The position numbers were made by a program, and so were the translations under genes. Below, piece after piece: positions 34,559 to 42,073 of a DNA stretch of 64,000 bases. The notes under the pieces were generated by a model. It searched no databases and was not told where the DNA came from. It saw nothing but the letters and a program-made list of their open reading frames with translations. Numbering within the stretch: position 1 is the stretch's first letter; each line of letters begins with the position of its first letter. Origin of the DNA: JAIBJN01 sp963839745 (GTDB taxonomy: Bacteria > Actinomycetota > Thermoleophilia > Gaiellales > Gaiellaceae). The stretch lies in assembly GCA_963839745.1 (NCBI GenBank), contig CAWIWC010000010.1:248001-312000 (forward strand), written 5' to 3'.

Positions 34559-35733
34559 TGCGTCACCTGGGCCCGCGGGCCGGCGCAGAACTCGACGTAG
34601 TCGATGTAGTCCGTGATGGTCGGGTGGTCGCCGCAGACCGGGCAGTCCGGGTCGCGGCGCAGCGTGATCTCGGTGAACTGCGTCTCGAGGGCGTCGAAGA
34701 GGAGCAGGCGGCCGACGAGCGGCTCGCCGACGCCGAGCGCCAGCTTGAGCGCCTCGTTGGCCTGCAGCGAGCCCACGATGCCGGGCAGGACGCCGAGCAC
34801 GCCGCCCTCGGCGCAGCTCGGGGCGAGCTCGGGTGGAGGCGGCTGCGGGAAGAGGCAGCGGTAGCACGGCCCCTCCTTCGGCTTGAACACGGTCGCCTGG
34901 CCCTCGAAGCGGAAGATCGAGCCGTGGACGACCGGGATGTCGTGCCAGACGGAGGCGTCGTTCAGGAGGTAACGCGTGGGGAAGTTGTCGGCGCCGTCGA
35001 CGATCACGTCCCAGCCCTCGCCGAGGATGCGGTCGACGTTCTCCGAGGTCAGCCGCTCCTTGTAGACCTTCACGGTTACGTCCGGGTTGAGCGCCTCGAT
35101 CGTGCGCTTGGCCGACTCCGCCTTGGACTCGCCGAGGCGGTCGGTGGAGTGGACGATCTGACGCTGGAGGTTCGTCTCGTCGACGGCGTCGTCGTCGACG
35201 ATCCCGAGCGTGCCGACGCCGGCGGCCGCCAGGTAGAGCGAGGCTGGTGAGCCAAGGCCGCCGGCGCCGATGAGCAGAATCCGCGCGTCGAGGAGGCGGA
35301 GCTGGCCCTCCTCGCCGACCTCCGGGATGAGGAGGTGGCGGGAATAGCGCCGGCGCTTCGCGTCGTCGAGCGCGCGCGGGACCTCGAACGGGAAGCCGTT
35401 GCGCTTCCAGTCGCCGAAGCCCCCCTGGAGCGATGCGACGTTCTCGTAGCCGAGCTCCTCGAGCGCCTTGGCGGCGAACGCGGAGCGGTTGCCGGACGCG
35501 CAGTAGAGGATCACGGTCGCGTCCCGGTCGGGCACCGCCTGCTCGATGCGGGACTCGAGGTGGCCGCGCGGGACGTGGATCGCCCCGGGGATATAGCCCT
35601 CGTCCCACTCGCTGCGCTCGCGCACGTCGACGAGGACGGGCGAGTCGGTCTCCCGAAGCTCGGCCGTCCGTGCGGCGTCGATCTCCTCGATCTCGCTCTT
35701 GACCTGCTGGAGCAGCTCGCGATAGCTCGGCAT
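34555..35733 (-). CDS. moeZ: Rhodanese-E1 (ThiF/MoeB) sulfurtransferase-adenylyltransferase, MoeZ-like
   Basis: The 392-residue protein activates and sulfurates the carrier C-terminus. Residues ~15-120 are a rhodanese domain with the persulfide Cys78 in YCASGNRS. Residues ~125-380 are an E1-like ThiF domain with LLIGAGGLGSPASLYLAAA (ATP site), DDDAVDETNLQRQ, the conserved Cys in SCAEGGVLGVLPG, and zinc pairs CYRC and CPVC. In mycobacterial MoeZ and human MOCS3 the rhodanese is C-terminal; here it is N-terminal. ATG 35733 is used; upstream in-frame codons run into the divergent promoter region. Its stop overlaps the CysO-CysM start, so it makes the thiocarboxylate for that fusion, and perhaps for molybdopterin. 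Confidence 0.9.
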   Translation of the reverse strand: MPSYRELLQQVKSEIEEIDAARTAELRETDSPVLVDVRERSEWDEGYIPGAIHVPRGHLESRIEQAVPDRDATVILYCASGNRSAFAAKALEELGYENVASLQGGFGDWKRNGFPFEVPRALDDAKRRRYSRHLLIPEVGEEGQLRLLDARILLIGAGGLGSPASLYLAAAGVGTLGIVDDDAVDETNLQRQIVHSTDRLGESKAESAKRTIEALNPDVTVKVYKERLTSENVDRILGEGWDVIVDGADNFPTRYLLNDASVWHDIPVVHGSIFRFEGQATVFKPKEGPCYRCLFPQPPPPELAPSCAEGGVLGVLPGIVGSLQANEALKLALGVGEPLVGRLLLFDALETQFTEITLRRDPDCPVCGDHPTITDYIDYVEFCAGPRAQVTQ

Positions 35734-35798
35734 TTGCTTCACGAAGTATAGCGACCTCCGTGCGGCCTCAAGCAAGGGCTTTGCGGCACCATTGCCGG

Positions 35799-36791
35799 GT
35801 GTCTTCCCGCGTCCGCGCACGTCTTCTCGTGGGCGTCGCCGCCGCCGCAGCGGCCGCGCTCGTCGTCGGCGTGACCGTTCTCCAGGCCGGCGACGAGCCG
35901 AGCGCGGAGCCCGCTGCGTCGGAGACCGAGCGGCCGCCTCCGCCCCTCGAGCTCGGGCTCCTCGTCAGGGACGATGCCGAGGCCCGCGCGCTCCGCGACG
36001 CGGAGGAGCAGCTCGAGAACGGCGAGCGTGAGCAGGCACGCGCCGGCTTCGAGGAGCTGCTGGCGGCGAACCCCGACTCGGTCGAGGCCGCGGTCGGAGC
36101 GGCCATCGCCTCCTGGCCGGACGGTACCGTCGAGCGCCTCGAGGCGCTGGTCGCCGAGCAGCCTGACAGCGGCGTCGCCCGTCTCCACCTCGGCTTCGCC
36201 CTCCTGTCCGACGGCGATAGCGAGGGCGCCGCGCGGGAGTGGCGCGAGGTCGAGCGGCGGGAGCCCGACTCGCCGGCCGCGGTCCGCGCCGACGACATCC
36301 TCCACCCGGACTTCGCACCGGGCCGCCCGCCGTTCGTCGCACCCATCGAGGCGCCTCCGGGGCTCGAGGACCTGACCCCCCAGGAGCAGCTCGACGAGCT
36401 CGAGCGGCGCGCGGCAGCCGGTGGGGTGGAGGAGAAGCTCGCGTACGGCATTGCGCTCCAGCGCGTCGGCAGGCCGCTCTCGGCCAGGCAGGTCTTCGAT
36501 GCCGCCGTCGCCGCCGACTCGGACGACCTGCCGGCTCGCGTCGCCGCCGCGCTCGGGCGCTTCGACAAAGACGACCCCTCGCAGACCTTCTCGCGCCTCG
36601 GACCGCTCGCCTCCGGGGACGAGGGCGGCGTCGTCCGCTACCACCTCGGGCTTGCGCTCTCCTGGATCGGCCAGGTCGAGGAGGCGATGCGCCAGCTCCG
36701 CCTCGCGCGCGAGGAAGACCCCGGAGGCTTCTACGCCCGGGAAGCTCAGCGCCTGCTCGAGCGTCTAGAGAGCGTCGGCACCGAGCCGTAG
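35799..36791 (+). CDS. Membrane-anchored TPR-repeat protein
   Basis: The 330-residue product has one N-terminal membrane segment (LLVGVAAAAAAALVVGVTVL), a Pro/Glu-rich linker, and alpha-helical TPR-like repeats. These include EQLENGEREQARAGFEELLA, PDSGVARLHLGFALLSDGDS and VVRYHLGLALSWIGQVEEAM, the last with canonical spacing. It is probably a scaffold facing outward. GTG 35799 is preferred to GTG 35760 because it places the basic residues next to the hydrophobic core. It diverges from moeZ and lies upstream of the sigma factor gene. No specific partner is evident. Confidence 0.75.
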   Translation: MSSRVRARLLVGVAAAAAAALVVGVTVLQAGDEPSAEPAASETERPPPPLELGLLVRDDAEARALRDAEEQLENGEREQARAGFEELLAANPDSVEAAVGAAIASWPDGTVERLEALVAEQPDSGVARLHLGFALLSDGDSEGAAREWREVERREPDSPAAVRADDILHPDFAPGRPPFVAPIEAPPGLEDLTPQEQLDELERRAAAGGVEEKLAYGIALQRVGRPLSARQVFDAAVAADSDDLPARVAAALGRFDKDDPSQTFSRLGPLASGDEGGVVRYHLGLALSWIGQVEEAMRQLRLAREEDPGGFYAREAQRLLERLESVGTEP

Positions 36792-36808
36792 CCTCCCCCA
36801 AACGGGGT

Positions 36809-36836
36809 AGGTCCCAGTAAGGCGTAAATGGGACCT
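36809..36836 (+). terminator. Inverted repeat after the TPR gene, possible weak terminator
   Basis: AGGTCCCA (36809-36816) pairs with TGGGACCT (36829-36836) across a 12-base loop. It lies 18 bp past the TPR stop and about 75 bp before the sigma-factor promoter. No T-rich tract follows, so it may be a weak terminator or an unrelated palindrome. Confidence 0.3.
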
Positions 36837-36911
36837 TCGGCCCATGGCGAACGTCCGGCAGGCGTGCAAGAGTCGCGACGCACATGCGGCAGATTCGGCG
36901 CAGGGCAGCCG

Positions 36912-36939
36912 TTGACAAGTTGCGAGACCCGGCTACGTT
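36912..36939 (+). promoter_or_regulatory. Sigma-70-type promoter of the principal sigma factor gene
   Basis: TTGACA at 36912-36917 matches the -35 consensus exactly, followed by a 16-bp spacer and TACGTT at 36934-36939 as -10. The GTG start is at 36966, leaving a short 5' leader that contains purine-rich AGTAGGGGGTTAGGGG as the ribosome-binding region. Confidence 0.7.
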
Positions 36940-36965
36940 GAGGGAAGTAGGGGGTTAGGGGCATC

Positions 36966-38030
36966 GTGGAGAGGAAGGGGAGCGAGGCGGCCGTGTTGCT
37001 CGATCACGAAGACGCCAAGGCACTCGTGCGCCAGGGCCAGGAGGCTGGCTTTCTCACGCACGAGGAGATTGCGCTCGCGCTGGGCGACGATTTCGAGCCC
37101 CTGCAGCTGGACGAGCTCTACACGGCGCTCGAGGAGCTGCACATCGAGGTCGTGGACGAGCCCGACGAGGAGGAGGGCCTCGACCTGCAGCCCGAGTCGC
37201 GCGAGGTCTCGACCGACGCGCTCCAGCTCTTCCTCAAGGACATCGGCAAGGTTCCGCTCCTCACGGCCGCGCAGGAGGTCGAGCTCGCGAAGCGCATCGA
37301 GCGCGGCGACCACTCGGCCAAGCAGAAGATGGTCGAGTCGAACCTGCGCCTCGTCGTCTCGATCGCGAAGAACTACCGCAACCAGGGCCTGCCCTTCCTC
37401 GACCTGATCCAGGAGGGGACGATCGGGCTCGTGCGCGCCGCGGAGAAGTTCGACTACCGCAAGGGCTTCAAGTTCTCGACGTATGCGACGTGGTGGATCC
37501 GCCAGGCGGTGGCAAGGGCGCTCGCGGACAAGGCGCGGACGATCCGCATGCCCGTGCACGTCGTCGAGAAGCTGAACAAGATCGGGCGCATCGAGCGCAA
37601 GCTCCTCGGTGAGCTCGGGCGCGAGCCGACGGTCGACGAGATCGCCGTCGAGCTCGAGTACGACCCGACCGAGGTCGAGCACATCAAGCGCAGCGCCCAG
37701 GCCCCGGTGTCGCTGGAGAAGCCGGTCGGGGACGACGAGGAGTCCGAGTTCGGGCACTTTCTCGCCGACGAGACCGCGCCGGCGCCAGACGACGCGGCGG
37801 AGACGGCCCTCCGCAAGGAGACGCTGAGCCGGATCCTGCAGACGCTCTCGCTTCGCGAGCGCCGTGTCCTGGAGATGCGCTATGGCCTCGACGGCCAGCA
37901 CCCGCGCACGCTCGACGAGGTCGGGCGCACGTTCAACGTCACGCGCGAGCGCGTCCGCCAGATCGAGAACCAGTGCCTGAAGAAGCTCCAGGCGCTGGCC
38001 GAGAGCCAGAAGCTCCGCGACGTCGCCTAG
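36966..38030 (+). CDS. rpoD: RNA polymerase sigma factor of the RpoD/SigA (group 1/2) family
   Basis: The 354-residue sigma factor has a short region 1.1-like N-terminus (VRQGQEAGFLTHEEIALAL), region 1.2 (VSTDALQLFLKDIGKVPLLT) and region 2 with NLRLVVSIAKNYRNQGLPFL, DLIQEGTIGLVRAAEKFDY and FSTYATWWIRQAVARAL. Region 3 contains RMPVHVVEKLNKI, and region 4 has RERRVLEMRYGLDGQHPRTL and VTRERVRQIENQCLKKLQ. The near-complete match and its length make it the housekeeping factor or a close group 2 relative. It has its own consensus promoter at 36912-36939. Its stop overlaps the convergent AlkZ-like gene's end by four bases. Confidence 0.92.
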   Translation: MERKGSEAAVLLDHEDAKALVRQGQEAGFLTHEEIALALGDDFEPLQLDELYTALEELHIEVVDEPDEEEGLDLQPESREVSTDALQLFLKDIGKVPLLTAAQEVELAKRIERGDHSAKQKMVESNLRLVVSIAKNYRNQGLPFLDLIQEGTIGLVRAAEKFDYRKGFKFSTYATWWIRQAVARALADKARTIRMPVHVVEKLNKIGRIERKLLGELGREPTVDEIAVELEYDPTEVEHIKRSAQAPVSLEKPVGDDEESEFGHFLADETAPAPDDAAETALRKETLSRILQTLSLRERRVLEMRYGLDGQHPRTLDEVGRTFNVTRERVRQIENQCLKKLQALAESQKLRDVA

Positions 38031-39118
38031 GCGACGGCGACCGCGGCCTCGGCGGCGCCGCGCAGCTCGGCTACGCGCTGAGCCTCCTTCTCGAGATCCC
38101 CGCGCGGGAGGCGACGGAGGGCCTCGACGGTGATTTCCGCCGTCTTTCCCTTCGCCTTGACCCGCCAGAGGCCCGTCAAGCGGCCGTCCTTCAAGACCGC
38201 TCCAGGGCTCGCAACGGGCCGGAACAGCCGCTTGCGCAGCTCGGGATCGGACGCGAGCAGGGGCCGGTTGGGTGTCTGGAGATAGGGGTCGCCCGGCGGT
38301 AGCAGGCGGATCCCCTCGGCAGCCGGCGGCGACTCGAGGGCGCCGAGGTCCTCCCTCAAGAGCCAGCCGGTGGCCTTGCCGACTTCTACCTCGACGAGAT
38401 CGCCCGCCACCTCGTCCCACAGGCGGGCTGCGTGGGTCCTTGCGAGCCCGGCCCAGTCGGCGAAGCCGCCCGGCGTCGCCGGTCCGTAGAAGCCGAGAAA
38501 GCGCCGGACAGCCTCGCTCGCGGCCGGGGCACGGCCCGGCTTGGCGATGAGGTAGCGCCGCTCCGAGTCGAGCCGGACGCCGGCTTTGACCGTCGCATAA
38601 CGCCACAGCATGGGAGCGACGTGGTGGCTTCCGCAGTTCCGGCACCAGGGCATCACGTCGGCGCGAACGCGGTCTCTCAGCTGCTGGTGCAGCTCGTTCT
38701 TGTCCAGCCTCCGGCCCTTCGCCAGCGCATCTTTCGTGGCCGTCGCCACCTCCTCGAGGGCCTCACTCGGCGCGAATCCCTTCTCGGCGGCGAGACGCTG
38801 TACCTGCCTGCCGAGCTGCGCGGCAAGCTCGTCCTCGTCGCGGGCGATCAATGCGCGCCCGTAGAGCGCGAGGTCACCGGGCGCGAGCGCATGGATGGCC
38901 CCGCGGACGATGTGCGCGACGACCAGGTCGCCGGCGTCGACAGCCTGGCTGTAGGCCTCCCTGGAGAGATCCTCGACACGGGCTGCCAGCGCCAGCAGCG
39001 CTGCGTCCCGGGCGAAGTCCGAGGCCGGACAGGCGGCGGCCTCCGCGAGACCGCGCGCGTCGCGGACGGTCAGCCCGGAGCGGGCGAGCCGGAAGGCGAG
39101 AATCTGGTCGGAGTCCAC
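38027..39118 (-). CDS. Winged-helix DNA-binding protein, AlkZ/YcaQ-like (PF06224)
   Basis: The 363-residue product fits the HTH_42/AlkZ family of winged-helix DNA glycosylase-like proteins. It starts DQILAFRLARSGL, contains VAHIVRGAIHALAPGDLALY, the cysteine segment PWCRNCGSHHVAPMLWRYAT, GPATPGGFADWAGL and LLPPGDPYLQTPNRPLL, and ends with a GLWRVKAKGKTAEIT beta segment. Characterised AlkZ members repair DNA crosslinks or alkylated bases, but many actinobacterial relatives have no known activity and may lack the catalytic QxQ/QxD motif. I cannot identify that motif here with confidence. It converges on rpoD. Confidence 0.75.
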   Translation of the reverse strand: MDSDQILAFRLARSGLTVRDARGLAEAAACPASDFARDAALLALAARVEDLSREAYSQAVDAGDLVVAHIVRGAIHALAPGDLALYGRALIARDEDELAAQLGRQVQRLAAEKGFAPSEALEEVATATKDALAKGRRLDKNELHQQLRDRVRADVMPWCRNCGSHHVAPMLWRYATVKAGVRLDSERRYLIAKPGRAPAASEAVRRFLGFYGPATPGGFADWAGLARTHAARLWDEVAGDLVEVEVGKATGWLLREDLGALESPPAAEGIRLLPPGDPYLQTPNRPLLASDPELRKRLFRPVASPGAVLKDGRLTGLWRVKAKGKTAEITVEALRRLPRGDLEKEAQRVAELRGAAEAAVAVA

Positions 39119-39127
39119 CAGGAACGG

Positions 39128-39352
39128 CTACGACGCGTTCCTGGGCAGGCGGCGCGCCCAGACGACCGGGCGCCAGTGTGCGACTTCCTCGACCTGCTCG
39201 ACGGCGACGCGCGTGCCGTCGTCGAGGTTGATCGTCTCTCCTTCGGCGGGCGGCGTCTCGAGCGTGACGGTCGGGCCTCCCGGGCGCGGACCGTCCTCGC
39301 CCTGCCAGGCGACGCGGTAGGTCTCGGGCACGGCGATCAGGGTAGCGATCAC
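39128..39352 (-). CDS. Small hypothetical protein
   Basis: GTG 39352 opens a 74-residue frame beginning VIATLIAVPETYRVAWQGED. The middle, TVTLETPPAEGETINLDDGT, and the end, VEEVAHWRPVVWARRLPRNA, suggest a small beta-rich domain with a conserved Trp-containing tail. It lies nine bases upstream of the AlkZ-like gene on the same strand and diverges from the M20 peptidase. No family is recognised. Confidence 0.55.
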   Translation of the reverse strand: MIATLIAVPETYRVAWQGEDGPRPGGPTVTLETPPAEGETINLDDGTRVAVEQVEEVAHWRPVVWARRLPRNAS

Positions 39353-39398
39353 GTTCCCAGGAAGGCGACGGTCGGCTGGACCGTAGACTCCCCGGTCG

Positions 39399-40727
39399 AT
39401 GAACGACCGGCTCGACCCCGCCTGGCTCGACGAGCTCTCCGAGTGGCTCCGCATCCCGAGCGTGAGCGCCGACTCGGCGCATGCCGACGACGTGCGCCGC
39501 GCCGGTGAATGGGTCTGCGAGTTCGTCCGCGGGGCAGGCGGCGAGGCGGAGCTCGTCGACACCGACGCCCAGCCGCTGGCCGTCGGCGAGATCCGCGCCT
39601 CCACGGGGGCGGACGAGGCCCCGACGGTCCTTCTCTACGGGCACTTCGACGTGCAGCCGCCTGCGCCGCTCGACCTCTGGGAGTCCGACCCGTTCGAGCC
39701 CGAGATCCGGGACGGCTACCTCTACGCGCGCGGGGCCGTCGACGACAAGGGCAACTCCTACCTGATCCTCAAGGCGGCCCGCCTGCTCGCCCAGGAGGGC
39801 GCGCTGCCGGTCAACGTCCGCATCGCCTTCGACGGGGAGGAAGAGATCGGCGGCGACTCGATCGTCCATTTCCTCGCCGCCGACGAGCGCGGCGCGGACG
39901 CCTGCGTCATCTTCGACAGCGGCATGCCGCGCGAGGACACGCCCGCGTTCGATCTCGGCGTGCGGGGCCTGGCCTACTTCCACGTCCGCCTCCGGACCGG
40001 AGAGCGCGATCTGCACTCGGGCGTCTTCGGCGGCGCCGCGCTGAACGCCGTCCACGCGCTCATGCAGGCGCTCGAGGCCGTCGTGGCGGTGCCCGACGAG
40101 CTGCGGGCGGGCGTCATCCCGCCCACGCAGGAGGAGATCGACTCGTGGGGCGAGCTCGCGCCCGGCGCCACCGTGCTCGGCGATGCCGGCGCGAAGCCCA
40201 TGGACGCCGAGTCCGCCGACGCCTTCTACCACCGCACGCTTGCGGGCCCGGCCGTCGACGTGAACGGGCTCACGGGCGGCGAGGCCGTCCTCCAGAAGAC
40301 GGTGCTGCCGGTGTTCGCCGAGGCGAACGTCTCGATCCGGCTCGCTCCCGGCCAGGACGTCGACGAGATCAGCTCCGCGTTCGAGCGGCTGCTGCGGGAC
40401 GCCGCCCCGGCGGGCGCGGAGCTCGAGATCGAGCGCCGCTCGAGCGCGCCGGCGGGCCTGATTCCTCCAGATGCCCCGGCCGTGCGCCTCGCCCAGGACG
40501 CGTTCGAGCGCGTCGTCGGCCGCCGACCCCTGCTCCTCCGCTCCGGCGGGACGATCCCGCTCGTGCCGGCGCTCGCCGACCGTGGCATCGCCACGATCCT
40601 GTCGGGCTTCGCCCTCCCCAACGCGAACATGCACTCGCCGAACGAGCGCCTGCTTGCGCGCTACGTGCCCCTCGGGGTCGAGGCCGCCCGGGAGACGCTC
40701 GTCGCCTTCGGGAACCTGCCGCGGTGA
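39399..40727 (+). CDS. M20-family metallopeptidase (dipeptidase/deacylase)
   Basis: The 442-residue enzyme has the full di-zinc site of the M20 family: LLYGHFDVQPP (first His and catalytic Asp), YARGAVDDKGNSY (bridging Asp), AFDGEEEIGGDS (general-base and zinc Glu), VIFDSG and, near the end, NANMHSPNERL (last His). The dimerisation domain contains RDLHSGVFGGAALNAVHAL. Such proteins hydrolyse dipeptides or N-acyl amino acids in the cytoplasm. TAGACT (39384-39389) ends nine bases before ATG 39399. Its stop overlaps the proline dehydrogenase start, linking peptide breakdown with proline use. Confidence 0.9.
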   Translation: MNDRLDPAWLDELSEWLRIPSVSADSAHADDVRRAGEWVCEFVRGAGGEAELVDTDAQPLAVGEIRASTGADEAPTVLLYGHFDVQPPAPLDLWESDPFEPEIRDGYLYARGAVDDKGNSYLILKAARLLAQEGALPVNVRIAFDGEEEIGGDSIVHFLAADERGADACVIFDSGMPREDTPAFDLGVRGLAYFHVRLRTGERDLHSGVFGGAALNAVHALMQALEAVVAVPDELRAGVIPPTQEEIDSWGELAPGATVLGDAGAKPMDAESADAFYHRTLAGPAVDVNGLTGGEAVLQKTVLPVFAEANVSIRLAPGQDVDEISSAFERLLRDAAPAGAELEIERRSSAPAGLIPPDAPAVRLAQDAFERVVGRRPLLLRSGGTIPLVPALADRGIATILSGFALPNANMHSPNERLLARYVPLGVEAARETLVAFGNLPR

Positions 40728-41668
40728 GCGGCCGCATCGGGGGCGCGGTCAACTCTGGCCTGCGCAAGGTCATCCTGGGCTCGTCCCAGAGTCGACCCGT
40801 CAAGCGGGTCGCGAGCCGGCACGGGATGCGGCTCGGCGCCTCGCGCTTCGTCGCGGGCGAGACGCTGGACGCATGCGTCGAGGTGCTGCGCGGCCTGAAC
40901 GAGAAAGGCTTCCACGCGAACACCACGCTCCTCGGCGAGGACGTGATGGACGAGGCCGCGACCACGGTCGTCGTCGACGAGTACCTCCGGATCCTCGAGC
41001 GCATCGAAGCCGAAGGCCTCCGAGTGAACGTGGCGGTCAAGCTCACGCACCTGGGGCTCGACCTCGGCGAAGAGCTCGCCCAGGCGAACGTCCGCAAGGT
41101 CGTGGAGCGCGCGGCCGAGCTCGGCAACTTCGTCCGCATCGACATGGAGTACTCGGCGGCCGTCGACCCGACGCTCCGCATCTACCGCGCTCTCCGGGAG
41201 GACGGGTTGGACAACGTCGGCGTCGTGCTCCAGTCCTATCTCTACCGCGCGCCGCAGGATCTCGAGGAGCTCCTCCCGCTGAAGCCGAACCTGCGCCTCG
41301 TGAAGGGCGCCTACCTGGAGCCGCCCTCGGTCGCGTATCCCAAGAAGGAGGACGTCGACGCCGCGTACGTCGCGATGATGGAGCAGTCGCTGCGCGGCGA
41401 GGGCTACACCGCGATCGCCACGCACGACCAGAGCATGATCGACCACGCCATCGCGTTCACCGAGCGTGAGGGGATCGGCCGGGACCGGTTCGAGTTCCAG
41501 CTGCTCTACGGCGTGCGCCCGCAGCTCCAGCTCGACCTCCTCGGGCGGGGTTACAAGGTGCTCGTGGCCACCCCGTTCGGGCCGGAATGGTTCCCGTTCT
41601 TCACGCGCCGCCTGGCCGAGCGCCCGGCCAACCTGCTCTTCCTCGCGAAGAACCTCTTCGCGCGGTAG
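40724..41668 (+). CDS. Proline dehydrogenase family protein
   Basis: The 314-residue product is a monofunctional, FAD-dependent proline dehydrogenase that oxidises proline to pyrroline-5-carboxylate. Family landmarks are NTTLLGEDVMDEAAT, VNVAVKLTHLGLDLG, VRIDMEYSAAVDPTL, VVLQSYLYRAPQDLEELLPL, LRLVKGAYLEPPSVAYP and FQLLYGVRPQLQ. Near the end is the usual FPFFTRRLAERPAN, with the double Arg that binds substrate carboxylate. GTG 40724 overlaps the M20 stop (GTGA). No P5C dehydrogenase gene lies next to it. Confidence 0.92.
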   Translation: MSGRIGGAVNSGLRKVILGSSQSRPVKRVASRHGMRLGASRFVAGETLDACVEVLRGLNEKGFHANTTLLGEDVMDEAATTVVVDEYLRILERIEAEGLRVNVAVKLTHLGLDLGEELAQANVRKVVERAAELGNFVRIDMEYSAAVDPTLRIYRALREDGLDNVGVVLQSYLYRAPQDLEELLPLKPNLRLVKGAYLEPPSVAYPKKEDVDAAYVAMMEQSLRGEGYTAIATHDQSMIDHAIAFTEREGIGRDRFEFQLLYGVRPQLQLDLLGRGYKVLVATPFGPEWFPFFTRRLAERPANLLFLAKNLFAR

Positions 41669-42037
41669 CTACGCGGCCGGCGCGACGCGCGACTTCTTCT
41701 GGCCGTGCGTGTGGCCCTCGTCGGGCACGAGCCACGTGTGGCCGAAGCGGCGCATCTCCTCGATCACGGGGAGCAGCGCCTTGCCCTTCCTGGTCAGCTC
41801 GTACTCGACGCGCCGGGTCGCGGAGTGCTTCTCCAGCACGCCGTCCTGCTCGAGCACGCGCAGGCGCTCGGAAAGCGTCCGCGGACTGATGCCGGGGCAG
41901 GAGCGCTCGAGCTCGGAGAAGCGGCGCGGCCCTTCCGAGAGGTCGTGGACGATGATCGCAGTCCACTTCGAGCCGATGATGTCGGCGGTACAGGCGACCG
42001 CGCACTCCTCGTCATGGACGGGTCTCATCGTGCGCAT
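41669..42037 (-). CDS. HxlR-family winged-helix transcriptional regulator
   Basis: The 122-residue regulator carries the HxlR signature. CAVACTADIIGSKWTAIIVH gives a cysteine near the N-terminus, and then come LSEGPRRFSELERSCPGISP, RTLSERLRVLEQDGVLEKHS and VEYELTRKGKALLPVIEEMR, the DNA-binding wing. HxlR proteins often sense electrophiles or redox signals through that cysteine. TACAAT on the minus strand (42049-42044) ends six bases before ATG 42037, suggesting a leaderless message. It converges on the proline dehydrogenase gene with no gap. Its target is unknown. Confidence 0.9.
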   Translation of the reverse strand: MRTMRPVHDEECAVACTADIIGSKWTAIIVHDLSEGPRRFSELERSCPGISPRTLSERLRVLEQDGVLEKHSATRRVEYELTRKGKALLPVIEEMRRFGHTWLVPDEGHTHGQKKSRVAPAA

Positions 42038-42043
42038 GGGCGC

Positions 42044-42049
42044 ATTGTA
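42044..42049 (-). promoter_or_regulatory. -10 hexamer TACAAT of the HxlR gene
   Basis: TACAAT lies six bases before the ATG at 42037, placing transcription start at the start codon. No clear -35 is visible upstream. Confidence 0.45.
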
Positions 42050-42073
42050 ACCCCGGCTGGTGTAGGTGCCCGA

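Noticed and set aside
38874..40634. Long minus frame opposite the M20 peptidase
   Set aside because: The plus strand carries the complete zinc-site motifs; the minus translation has no recognisable domain.
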